A stretch of 64,000 nt of DNA. Origin: an uncultured Clostridia bacterium (GTDB lineage Bacteria > Bacillota > Clostridia > TANB77 > CAG-508). Made by a program: the position numbers and the translations under genes. The stretch covers positions 1 through 64,000 of the forward strand of contig CAPIEU010000008.1 of assembly GCA_948630815.1 (NCBI GenBank). The letters are read 5' to 3'. The notes under the pieces were generated by a model. That model ran no database searches. It was not told where the DNA came from and saw only the letters and a list, made by a program, of their open reading frames with translations. The first letter of the stretch is position 1. Each line of letters starts with the position of its first letter. Shown piece by piece: positions 36,922-45,430 of the stretch.

Positions 36922-39048
36922 TTACAAATGTAGTACTCTTGATTTTATTTCTTTTGTTTTTCCTTCGTTCCAGAAGTTTTCTCCTAAATATCCACAAGTT
37001 CTTCTTGTTACATTCATTTTATTATGGTCTTTATTTCCACACTGTGGACATTCCCATTCATTATCATCATTTATCGTTATTTCTCCATCAAAACCACATA
37101 TATGGCAGTAGTCTGATTTTGTATTGAATTCTGCATATTGTATATTATCATATATGAATTTTACGATTTCTTCAAGTGCTTTTAGATTATTTCTCATATT
37201 TGGTATTTCTATATATGAAATTGCTCCTCCTGAAGATATTTTTTGGAACTGACTTTCAAAGCTTAGTTTTTTAAATGCATCTATTTTTTCTCTTACCTCT
37301 ACATGATATGTGTTTGTATAATATCCTTTGTCTGTTACGTCTTTGATTATTCCAAATTTTTCTTTATCTATCCTTGCAAATCTATAACATAAACTTTCTG
37401 CTGGTGTCCCATATAGTGCAAATCCTATATTTGTTTCTTTTTTCCAAGTGTCTGTTGCTTGTCTTAATCTGTTCATTACTTTTAATGCAAATTCTTCTCC
37501 TTCAGGTGTTGTATGACTTACACCTTTCATTAGTTTTGTTACTTCATATAATCCAATATATCCTAGTGATATGGTTGAATATCCACCTTTTAATAGTTTG
37601 TCTATTGTTTCTCCTGATTCTAGTCTTGCAATTGCTCCATATTTCCAATGTATTGGGCTTGTATCTGTTTTTGTTCCAAGTAGTGCATAATGTCTACACA
37701 TTAAAGCTTCATAACATAGTTCTAGTCTTTCATCTAATAGTTTCCAGAACTTTTCTTCATCTCCATCTGCTATTATTCCTATTTGTGGTAAGTTTAGGCT
37801 TACTACACCTTGGTTAAATCTTCCTTCAAATTTGTATTCTCCATTTTCGTCTTTCCAAGGTGATAAAAAACTTCTACATCCCATTGGACTAAATACATTT
37901 CCTTCATAGTTTTCACGCATTTTTTTTGCTGATATGTAATCTGGGTATAATCTTTTTGATGAACATTTTACTGCAAGTTTTGTTAGATAATCATATTTTC
38001 CACCTTTTAGGCAGTTATGTTCATATAATACATATATTAGTTTTGGGAATGCTGGTGTTACATATACTCCTTTTTCATTTTTGATTCCCTTATATCTTTG
38101 TTTTAGTATTTCTTCTATTATCATTGCGTTTTCTTCAATGTATTCATCATTTTCGTCTAGGTTTAAAAATAGTGTTACAAATGGCGATTGACCATTTGTT
38201 GTCATTAATGTATTTATTTGATATTGCATTGTTTGTACACCTGCTGATAGCTCTGTTCTTAGCCTTTGATCCACTATTTGCTCTATTATTTCCTCTGGTA
38301 GTTTTCCTTCATAATTTTCTTTTAATTCTTTTGTGAATTTATCTTTACTTTTTCTTAGATATCTTCCTAAATGCTTTAAATCAACACTTTGTCCACCATA
38401 TTGGTTTGATGCTACTGCTGCTATTATTTGTGTCGTTACTGTACATGCCACTTGAAAGCTTTTTGGACTTTCAATTAACTTTCCATTCATTACTGTTCCA
38501 TTTTCTAACATATCTTTTATATTTACTAAACAGCAATTGAATATTGGTTGTAAAAAATAATCTGCATCATGGAAATGTAATACTCCTTCTTCATGTGCTT
38601 TTGATATTTTTTCTGGTAATAATATTCTTTTTGTTAAGTCTTTTGATACTTCTCCTGCTATATAATCTCTTTGTGTTGAGGCTAGTACTGCGTTTTTGTT
38701 TGAATTTTCTGTTGCTAATTCTTTGTTTTGATTTTTGATTAAACCTAATATTGATTCGTCTGTTGTGTTTTGTTTTCTTACTAATGCTCTTGTATAACGA
38801 TATACTATATATTTTTTAGCTAGTTCATATTTTCCATGTTCCATTAATTTTTCTTCTATTATGTCTTGTATGTCTTCTACTAGCATTCTTTTTTTATCTA
38901 ATTCTTCTATATAATGAAGTATTTCTTTTATTTCCTCTTTAGTTGCTTTTTCTCTTGACCTTACTTCATTATTTGCTTTTTCTATTGCTGCTACTATTTT
39001 TTCTCTATCATAGTCTACTGCTCTTCCATCTCTTTTTATAACTTTCAT
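36922..39048 (-). CDS. nrdD: Anaerobic ribonucleoside-triphosphate reductase
   Basis: NrdD reduces ribonucleoside triphosphates using a glycyl radical. Start ATG 39048 (MKVIKRDGRAVDYDREKIVA) is chosen because GGGGGAGGAAATAGAC lies just before it, inside a longer in-frame extension. An N-terminal ATP-cone (about residues 1-95) precedes the barrel. C-terminal features are the zinc site SDYCHICGFDGE...CPQCGNKDH and the glycyl radical loop RRTCGYLGENFWNEGKTKE. The product has 708 residues and is intact. It forms an operon with nrdG. Confidence 0.96.
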   Translation of the reverse strand: MKVIKRDGRAVDYDREKIVAAIEKANNEVRSREKATKEEIKEILHYIEELDKKRMLVEDIQDIIEEKLMEHGKYELAKKYIVYRYTRALVRKQNTTDESILGLIKNQNKELATENSNKNAVLASTQRDYIAGEVSKDLTKRILLPEKISKAHEEGVLHFHDADYFLQPIFNCCLVNIKDMLENGTVMNGKLIESPKSFQVACTVTTQIIAAVASNQYGGQSVDLKHLGRYLRKSKDKFTKELKENYEGKLPEEIIEQIVDQRLRTELSAGVQTMQYQINTLMTTNGQSPFVTLFLNLDENDEYIEENAMIIEEILKQRYKGIKNEKGVYVTPAFPKLIYVLYEHNCLKGGKYDYLTKLAVKCSSKRLYPDYISAKKMRENYEGNVFSPMGCRSFLSPWKDENGEYKFEGRFNQGVVSLNLPQIGIIADGDEEKFWKLLDERLELCYEALMCRHYALLGTKTDTSPIHWKYGAIARLESGETIDKLLKGGYSTISLGYIGLYEVTKLMKGVSHTTPEGEEFALKVMNRLRQATDTWKKETNIGFALYGTPAESLCYRFARIDKEKFGIIKDVTDKGYYTNTYHVEVREKIDAFKKLSFESQFQKISSGGAISYIEIPNMRNNLKALEEIVKFIYDNIQYAEFNTKSDYCHICGFDGEITINDDNEWECPQCGNKDHNKMNVTRRTCGYLGENFWNEGKTKEIKSRVLHL

Positions 39049-39430
39049 GTCTATTTCCTCCCCCATATTTTATGGGTTTATTATATATTAACTTTTTTAT
39101 TTTACTGTTGCAATTGCAACACATTATTAAAAGTCTTTTATTTTATTTTTAAAACTCATTTGTTTCTAGTAAGATTTAATTTGTTTCATTTGTATTACAA
39201 ATTTATTACGTATTTATTTTGTCGATTTTTGGCTAATTTATGCTGTTTTGCCTTTTGTTGCATTTTGATTTGGTTTTATGTATAATGTTTCGTAAGGGCA
39301 AATCCTGTGTTTGTCCCTAAAGATGTTTATTATTTAATATATTGGGTTGCATACCATGCACCCCCTACATAAGTTTTAATTCATTATGTATTTAAATTTA
39401 TGTGTTCTTAATATATTATGGAGGGTTTAT
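39049..39430. other. Divergent intergenic region with palindromes
   Basis: No gene is seen in this 382-base gap. It is the divergent promoter region of nrdD and the Crp/Fnr gene. It contains two palindromes: AAGGGCAAATCCTGTGTTTG, then TCCCT (39295-39325), and GGGTTGCATACCATGCACCC, then CCTACA (39343-39371). Both have the TACA-type edge of the dispersed family. Confidence 0.5.
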
Positions 39431-40060
39431 ATGGATAATGGTTTTCGTGTTGCTGATTTTGTTAAAGATTTAGATTCAAAATGTTCAAAAGTTCAAAAAA
39501 AATCTTTTTACAAAGGTGAAGTTATAACTAGTTATATTGCTAAACGTAATCAACTTTGCATTCTTTTATCTGGTGAAGCTGACCTTGTAAGGTATGATTA
39601 TAATGGTAATAAAACTATTGTTGAACATTTTAATACTAATGATATTTTTGGTGAAATTTTTTATCCTGTAAGTACTAATAATGAGTTGCTTGTAGAGGCA
39701 AAGGCTAATTCTTTAGTTTTATTTTTCATTTATGATGATATTAAAACAAAATGTAAAAATAATTGTTCTTTTCATAATAATTTACTTATTAATCTACCTG
39801 AATTGTTCTTAAATGAGATTATAGATTTGAATATGAGGATTGAACTTTTGAGTAAACGTACTATTCGTGATAAATTGCTTGGATATTTTAATATTATTTC
39901 TGCAAGAAATATGAGTAAGTCTTTTAGAATGCCTTTTTCTCTTACGGATTTGGCAGATTATTTAAGTATTGATAGAAGTGCTATGATGCGTGAGCTTAAA
40001 AGTTTAAAAGAGGAGGGTTTTATTGAAAAATCTGGTAATAGAATTAGTTTGATGTATTAA
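39431..40060 (+). CDS. Crp/Fnr-family transcriptional regulator
   Basis: Start ATG 39431 (MDNGFRVADFVKDL) follows ATGGAGGGTTTAT. The 209-residue protein has an N-terminal cyclic-nucleotide-binding-like beta roll (IAKRNQLCILLSGEADLVRY, NTNDIFGEIFYP). The C-terminal helix-turn-helix has RMPFSLTDLADYLSIDRSAM and LKEEGFIEKSGNRISLMY. I see no Fnr-type cluster of N-terminal cysteines, so the ligand is unknown. It is divergent from nrdD, which it may regulate. Confidence 0.85.
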   Translation: MDNGFRVADFVKDLDSKCSKVQKKSFYKGEVITSYIAKRNQLCILLSGEADLVRYDYNGNKTIVEHFNTNDIFGEIFYPVSTNNELLVEAKANSLVLFFIYDDIKTKCKNNCSFHNNLLINLPELFLNEIIDLNMRIELLSKRTIRDKLLGYFNIISARNMSKSFRMPFSLTDLADYLSIDRSAMMRELKSLKEEGFIEKSGNRISLMY

Positions 40061-40129
40061 TACATTTAAAAAATGATGTAAGTATTTACATAGCATTTTT
40101 TTATATTTTTTTTTATTTTTCATTTTAAA

Positions 40130-40156
40130 TTGACACTTTTTTTATAATATGATAAT
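40130..40156 (+). promoter_or_regulatory. Possible promoter of the Wzz/BY-kinase gene
   Basis: TTGACA at 40130-40135 and GATAAT at 40151-40156 are 15 bases apart; an overlapping TATAAT lies between them. The ATG is at 40179 with AAGGTGATG upstream. Confidence 0.4.
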
Positions 40157-40178
40157 ATATCATAAGGTGATGATGGGA

Positions 40179-43100
40179 ATGGAAAACTTTGATATTAATA
40201 GGTTTTTTAAGATCTTATGTAATTGTAAATTATATATTTGTTTTGTACTTATACTTTTTATTGTAATGGGCTATTTTTATAGCTTTTATTATGTTACTCC
40301 ATTATATGATTCTTCTGCAACTGTTGTTTTGGTACAAAATGAAAATTTGGAAAATGAGAATAATGATTTTTCTATTACTCAAGCTGATATTGCCTTAAAC
40401 CAAAATTTGCTTTCTACTTATACTAAAATTGCTAAAAGTACTAAGGTTTTGGAACAAGTTATTAATAATTTAAACTTAGATATTTCTGCAAATGATTTAT
40501 CTAATCTTGTTTCTGTTGAAGCTGTTAATAATGCCGAAGTATTTAAAATTAGTGTAGTTAATGAAGATAAATTTTTAGCTGCTAGTATTACAAGCGAACT
40601 ACTAAATGTTTTTTCTAATGAAGTTCAATCTTTATATAATATGAATAATGTTTATACTATTGATATGGCTAAAGTTAATGATACCCCTTATAATGTTAAT
40701 CATTTTAAAGATATTATAATATTTGCATTTATTGGAATTTTTGCAAGTTTAGGTATAGTTATTATTGTCTATTTACTTGATACCACTATAAAATCTGAAC
40801 ATGAAGTAGAATATTATACTAAACTTCCTGTTTTATCTACTATCCCTAAATATTTAGATAATCAATCTAAAACATTTAGTGAATTAATTGTTAATGCAGA
40901 ACCTAAATCTCCTATTGCCGAATGCTTTAAAACTTTTAGAACTAATATTATGTTTTCAATTCAAAATAAAAAACTTAATACTATATTAGTAACTAGTGGT
41001 TCTATGGGCGAAGGAAAGAGCTTTGTTTCTTCTAATCTTGCTGTTTCTTTTGCAAAATCTGGTAAAAAGGTTATTTTAGTTGATACTGATATGAGAAAAG
41101 GTCGAGTTCATAAAATTTTTAACCTTATGAATAATGCTGGTTTGTCTAATGTATTATCTAACATTGGAATTAATGGAAGTACTGTTAATATTAATAATTA
41201 TATTCAAAAGAGTGGTGTTCCTAATTTACATATTATGACTTCTGGTGACGTTCCACCAAATCCTTCTGAATTATTATCTTCTATTAATATGAGAAGATTT
41301 TTAGAGGCTCTTAATACTCAGTATGATATAGTTATTTGTGATGGCACTCCTTGTACATTAGTAACTGATAGTGTTATTTTGTCTAAGATTGTTGACACTA
41401 CTGTTATTGTTACTGCTGCCAAAATATCTAAGCTTGATACTTTAAATAAAATTAAAAAATCTATTACTATTGTTGGTGGAAATATTGGCGGTGTTGTTAT
41501 TAATAAGATGCCAATAAGTGCTAAGTCTTATCAAAATAAATATTACTATGGAAATCATAATGAAGTTTATACTGGTTTTGATATGGAAAATGATATGGAC
41601 GACTCTTTGCTTGATAATGTACTTTGCATAAGTGAGGATGTTTTTATAGATACTGAAATTGAGCCAACAGAAAGTTTAGATACAGATTATGATTCTTCTA
41701 ATTATGAAAACAATAATTTTGATAAATTATCAAATATTCTTTTAGATAATTCTAAGGATATTGCAGAACTTAAAGGTCTTTATAAAAATGTTGTTCAAGA
41801 TTCTCTTGATATAGTTTATAAAAATGAAAATGCTGCTTCTGTTATGAAGCAAATTGAGAATATTAAGGAATTATATCAAAGTAATATTGATACTCAAAAT
41901 GAATATATTGCTGTAATAGATGATAAAATTTCTAATTTTAGACTAGAAGAAAATTCTAATGCTATTTTAGATGAATTAAATAGTATTAAGGCTTCTTATG
42001 AAGATGCTATTAATTATCAAAATGAATATATTGCAGAACTTGATAGTAAAATTGCTGATATTGATGTTGATGGTGATACTAATACAAATGCTATTTTAGA
42101 TGAGTTAAATAATATTAAAACTTCTTATGAAAATGCTATTAGTTCTCAAAATGAGTATATTGATGAATATATTTCTGACTTAAATGATAGGATTGCAAGT
42201 TTTAATGTTACAGATAATTTTAGTTCTATTTTAAGTGAGTTAAATAATATTAAGAATTCTTATGAAGATTCTATTAACTCTCAAAATGAATATCTTTCTG
42301 GCAAAGTAGAAGATAATTCAAATGCTGTATTAGATGAATTATATAATTTTAAAATCTCTTATGAAGAGGGTATTAGCTCTCAAAATGAATATATTGCAAG
42401 AAAAGTTAGAAATAATTCGAATTCTATTTTAGATGAACTAAATAATATGAAGTCTACTTATGAGAATTCTATTAATTCTCAAACTGAATACCTTGATAAA
42501 AAGGTTGGTAATAATTCAAGTGTTATTTTAGATAAATTAAATAATATTAAGAATTCTTATGAAGATTCTATTAACTCTCAAAATGAATATCTTTCTGGCA
42601 AAGTAGAAGATAATTCAAATGCTGTATTAGATGAATTATATAATTTTAAAATCTCTTATGAAGAGGGTATTAGCTCTCAAAATGAATATATTGCAAGAAA
42701 AGTTAGAAATAATTCGAATTCTATTTTAGATGAACTAAATAATATGAAGTCTACTTATGAGAATTCTATTAATTCTCAAACTGAATACCTTGATAAAAAG
42801 GTTGGTAATAATTCAAGTGTTATTTTAGATAAATTAAATAATATTAAGAATTCTTATGAAGATTCTATTGTTTATCAAAATGCTTATATTGATGAGAGAA
42901 TAGAAAATAATTCTAATAATATTTTAGATGAATTAAATAATATTAAGGCTTCTTATGAAAATGCTATTAATTATCAAACTAGGTGTGTTGCAGAACTTGA
43001 TAATAGAATTGCTAATCTTGGTCTTGATGATGATTTCAACATTGTTTTGGATGAACTAAATACTATTAAAGCTACTTATCAAGATGCTATTATGCTTCAA

Positions 43101-44042
43101 ACTGAATACATTGCAGAACTCGATAATACCATTGCTAATTTTAGAGCGGAACTTGATAATACTATTGCTAACTTTAAATTGGAAGATAACTTTAGTTTGC
43201 TTTTAAATGAGTTAAATACTATTAAAGTTTCTTATGAAAATGCTGTTAATTCTCAAAATAGTGAATTTACTAATTTAAAAGATGGAATTTCTAATATTAA
43301 TAATAATGATGTATTATCTGCTGTTTCAAATATTTATAAACAATTAGAAAATATAAATTCTAAATTTGATTACTTAGAGAAAAAATCTAAGGATAATGAG
43401 GCTTTAATTAAAAAAATGGTTAAGGAAAATACTGAAAGAAGTATTAAGGTTACAGATATTAGAAAATTAGATGATAAAGTTGTTAGAATGAAAGATTATT
43501 TAAAAAATATATCTAATTTAGATAACTCAAGTTCTAATGATATGGATCAAAACAATGATGTTATTCTTGCTAACAGTATAGTAGAGTCTGTTAATACTGA
43601 AACTATTAAAACTACCCAAAAAGAAGAAACTGTTAAGGAAAAACCTGCTAAAGTGGTAAACGCTGATAAAATTACTAAGAAACAAGAAATAGCTGAAGAA
43701 AAACCTGCTAAATTAGCTAAGGCTGATAAAGTTACTAAAAAAGAGGAAATTGTTAAAGAAAAACCTGCCAAATTAGCTAAAACTAATAAAGTTACTAAAA
43801 AAGAGGAAACTATTAATGAAAAGAATATTCAGGTAACTAAGACTGATAAAATTAGAGAGGACAATATTTCTAAAGGTGCTAATGTTAATGAACAAAGAAG
43901 TTCTGTTGTTGATTATAGTATAGCAAAAAGTAAAATGAAAAAAGGATTCTTTGGATTTGCTTCAAGACATGAAGAAGAGGATGAACCTATTAATATTGTT
44001 TCTCAAATTCTTTGTAAAAATAATGAGGAGTCTGTGGGATAA
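40179..44042 (+). CDS. Wzz chain-length regulator / BY-kinase fusion with giant coiled-coil tail
   Basis: The 1287-residue protein starts at ATG 40179 after AAGGTGATGATGGGA. Two membrane helices (about 17-37 and 176-197) frame a Wzz-type exterior domain. A BY-kinase domain follows, with Walker A (SGSMGEGKSFVSSNLA), Walker A' (VILVDTDMRKGRVHK), Walker B (IVICDGTP) and a Tyr cluster (YQNKYYYGNHNEVYTGF). These regulate capsule or exopolysaccharide polymerisation. Unusually, about 550 residues of coiled coil follow, built from roughly 33-residue repeats (ILDELNNIKxSYExxINSQN). Then come Lys/Glu repeats (KEEIVKEKPAKLAKADKVTK) and a short basic C-terminus. Normal family members end soon after the Tyr cluster. 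Confidence 0.85.
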   Translation: MENFDINRFFKILCNCKLYICFVLILFIVMGYFYSFYYVTPLYDSSATVVLVQNENLENENNDFSITQADIALNQNLLSTYTKIAKSTKVLEQVINNLNLDISANDLSNLVSVEAVNNAEVFKISVVNEDKFLAASITSELLNVFSNEVQSLYNMNNVYTIDMAKVNDTPYNVNHFKDIIIFAFIGIFASLGIVIIVYLLDTTIKSEHEVEYYTKLPVLSTIPKYLDNQSKTFSELIVNAEPKSPIAECFKTFRTNIMFSIQNKKLNTILVTSGSMGEGKSFVSSNLAVSFAKSGKKVILVDTDMRKGRVHKIFNLMNNAGLSNVLSNIGINGSTVNINNYIQKSGVPNLHIMTSGDVPPNPSELLSSINMRRFLEALNTQYDIVICDGTPCTLVTDSVILSKIVDTTVIVTAAKISKLDTLNKIKKSITIVGGNIGGVVINKMPISAKSYQNKYYYGNHNEVYTGFDMENDMDDSLLDNVLCISEDVFIDTEIEPTESLDTDYDSSNYENNNFDKLSNILLDNSKDIAELKGLYKNVVQDSLDIVYKNENAASVMKQIENIKELYQSNIDTQNEYIAVIDDKISNFRLEENSNAILDELNSIKASYEDAINYQNEYIAELDSKIADIDVDGDTNTNAILDELNNIKTSYENAISSQNEYIDEYISDLNDRIASFNVTDNFSSILSELNNIKNSYEDSINSQNEYLSGKVEDNSNAVLDELYNFKISYEEGISSQNEYIARKVRNNSNSILDELNNMKSTYENSINSQTEYLDKKVGNNSSVILDKLNNIKNSYEDSINSQNEYLSGKVEDNSNAVLDELYNFKISYEEGISSQNEYIARKVRNNSNSILDELNNMKSTYENSINSQTEYLDKKVGNNSSVILDKLNNIKNSYEDSIVYQNAYIDERIENNSNNILDELNNIKASYENAINYQTRCVAELDNRIANLGLDDDFNIVLDELNTIKATYQDAIMLQTEYIAELDNTIANFRAELDNTIANFKLEDNFSLLLNELNTIKVSYENAVNSQNSEFTNLKDGISNINNNDVLSAVSNIYKQLENINSKFDYLEKKSKDNEALIKKMVKENTERSIKVTDIRKLDDKVVRMKDYLKNISNLDNSSSNDMDQNNDVILANSIVESVNTETIKTTQKEETVKEKPAKVVNADKITKKQEIAEEKPAKLAKADKVTKKEEIVKEKPAKLAKTNKVTKKEETINEKNIQVTKTDKIREDNISKGANVNEQRSSVVDYSIAKSKMKKGFFGFASRHEEEDEPINIVSQILCKNNEESVG
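42241..42834 (+). repeat. Exact 297-bp tandem duplication inside the coiled-coil region
   Basis: The sequence from 42241 to 42537 is repeated from 42538 to 42834 with no difference that I can see. A partial third copy begins at 42835. The unit of 297 bases is 99 codons, or three 33-residue heptad-like repeats, so the frame is kept. Confidence 0.92.
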
Positions 44043-44044
44043 AA

Positions 44045-44070
44045 AGGTCAGGCACGAGGCTCGCCCCTAC
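44045..44070. repeat. Dispersed palindrome (divergent copy)
   Basis: GGTCAGGCACGAGGCTCGCC then CCTACA follows the stop codon of the Wzz/BY-kinase gene (44042). Confidence 0.7.
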
Positions 44071-44241
44071 ATTTAACTTTACATAGCATAATTTTTCTAT
44101 AATATAAAATAATTGCTAGAATAATAATATATTATTCTAGCAATATTTGTTTTATTAATTTAATTTTTAATTCTTTCCAATTACATTCTCCTATATATTT
44201 AGAGTCCTTACTTAATTCTAATTTAAGACTAAATATTCAAT

Positions 44242-44574
44242 CTATTTTAGTTCGTCTAATGCATTTTTTATTGCTATGTTTACTAGTTTGTATATTGATA
44301 AATTATATTTTTCTCTTAATTCTTCTAACCCTTTAAAGAATGATTCTCTTATTAATAGTGAATGCTGTACTGACATTTTTTCTGTTTCTTTTTCATATAG
44401 TTTTACATTTTTTGTTTCTATCAGTTCTTCTATACATCCATTAATTAACTGGTTTGTTGATGTATGATATACATTTTTAGATAATTTATCTATTTTTTCA
44501 TATAAATCATCATCTATCGCTATTGTCTTTTTTAATAGTGGCTCTCTTTTCCAAAATCTATCAAATGCTCCCAT
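44242..44574 (-). CDS. Ribbon-helix-helix-type DNA-binding protein
   Basis: The 110-residue protein starts after AAAGGAGAGAATT. The segment LLKKTIAIDDDLYEKIDKLS, then TSTNQLINGCIEELIE, resembles a MetJ/Arc/CopG ribbon-helix-helix fold. The C-terminal half is helical (SLLIRESFFKGLEELREKYN). It is divergent from the SpoVT-like gene and may bind DNA in this interval. Confidence 0.6.
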   Translation of the reverse strand: MGAFDRFWKREPLLKKTIAIDDDLYEKIDKLSKNVYHTSTNQLINGCIEELIETKNVKLYEKETEKMSVQHSLLIRESFFKGLEELREKYNLSIYKLVNIAIKNALDELK

Positions 44575-44717
44575 AATTCTCTCCTTTATTTTCTACTAGA
44601 AAAATTATACAAATATGGTATGCAGTTTTTAACTATGTATACATATAGATTTTTTATGTATTTTCTTGCATTTTAGTAAAATTTAACTTATAATGTATGT
44701 ATAGGAGGTAACCTAAG

Positions 44718-45132
44718 TTGTATATTACTGATAGTTTAGTTGAATTTTTACATAATTCTATGATTTTATCTAGTTCAACTATTATTTTAACTGATTTAGA
44801 TAAAGTGATTTTTGTAGCTTCTAATGATGATAATAATTATTTGAATAAAAGTTTACATGATAGCTTAAAGAATCTTGTATACTTATATACTACTGATCCT
44901 TGTTATGCTGACTATATGAATGTTTCTATGGATACTATTGTTCCTATTGTCGATAATGATGATGTTTCAAAATATAAATCTCAAATTATTTTGCCTATTA
45001 TTCATAATAATATTGTAGATCGGTTTGCTTATTTTTGTTACTGATGAAAGGGAATATTTAGATTCTAATTTGAAATATGCCAAAACCGCTAAGCATTTTG
45101 TAGAAATTTTTAGTACAAAGGATTATTTGTAA
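44718..45132 (+). CDS. SpoVT C-terminal (GAF-like) domain protein with +1 shift at CGG
   Basis: A TTG start at 44718 follows ATAGGAGGTAACCTAAG. In frame 0, the protein stops at 45044 after NNIVDRFAYFCY. Skipping the C of CGG (45021-45023) gives LPIIHNNIVDGLLIFVTDER and then YLDSNLKYAKTAKHFVEIFS. The gene is then exactly 138 codons. The result looks like the GAF-type C-terminal domain of SpoVT, without the AbrB-like N-domain. SpoVT proteins regulate late sporulation and germination. The gene is 40 bases upstream of the interrupted M14 peptidase gene, in the same direction, so the pair is probably co-expressed. Confidence 0.75.
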
Positions 45133-45172
45133 CTTTTTTACTATTTTTTCATAATATGTTTTAGGTGATTTT

Positions 45173-45361
45173 ATGGGAATTGTTTCTACTAATGTTTCTT
45201 ATAATTATGATGTTTTACTTAATAATCTGTATTCATTAAAAGATGTATATCCATTTTTGTACATAGGTAATATTGGTAATAGTGTTCTTGGTAATAAGAT
45301 TTTTTATTTTAGGATTGGTAGAGGGGAAAAAGAAGTTTTTTACAATGCTTCTTTTCATGCT
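45173..45361 (+). CDS. M14 zinc carboxypeptidase, segment 1 of 3 (interrupted gene)
   Basis: Start ATG 45173 (MGIVSTNVSYNYDVLLNNLY) follows TTTTAGGTGATTTT. The segment reads through GGRGEKEV-like RIGRGEKEVFYNASFHA and stops being peptidase at the element 1 border. In place it would run only into KG and a stop. Joined to 52958-53226 and 59941-60407, with one base skipped at each of four CGG codons, it gives 307 codons exactly. The complete protein is a compact M14 peptidase: zinc ligands HxxE (FHANEW, formed at the first junction) and the later His (LAYHSQG), and catalytic Glu (TIEVG). Relatives include sporulation gamma-D-glutamyl-diamino acid peptidases that act on cortex or wall peptides. 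No LysM domain is present. Confidence 0.88.
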
Positions 45362-45430
45362 AAGGGCTGAATATATCAGTATGACTTGTCCTATATATAG
45401 GGGAAATATTGCTATTTCCCCTAAACTTAC

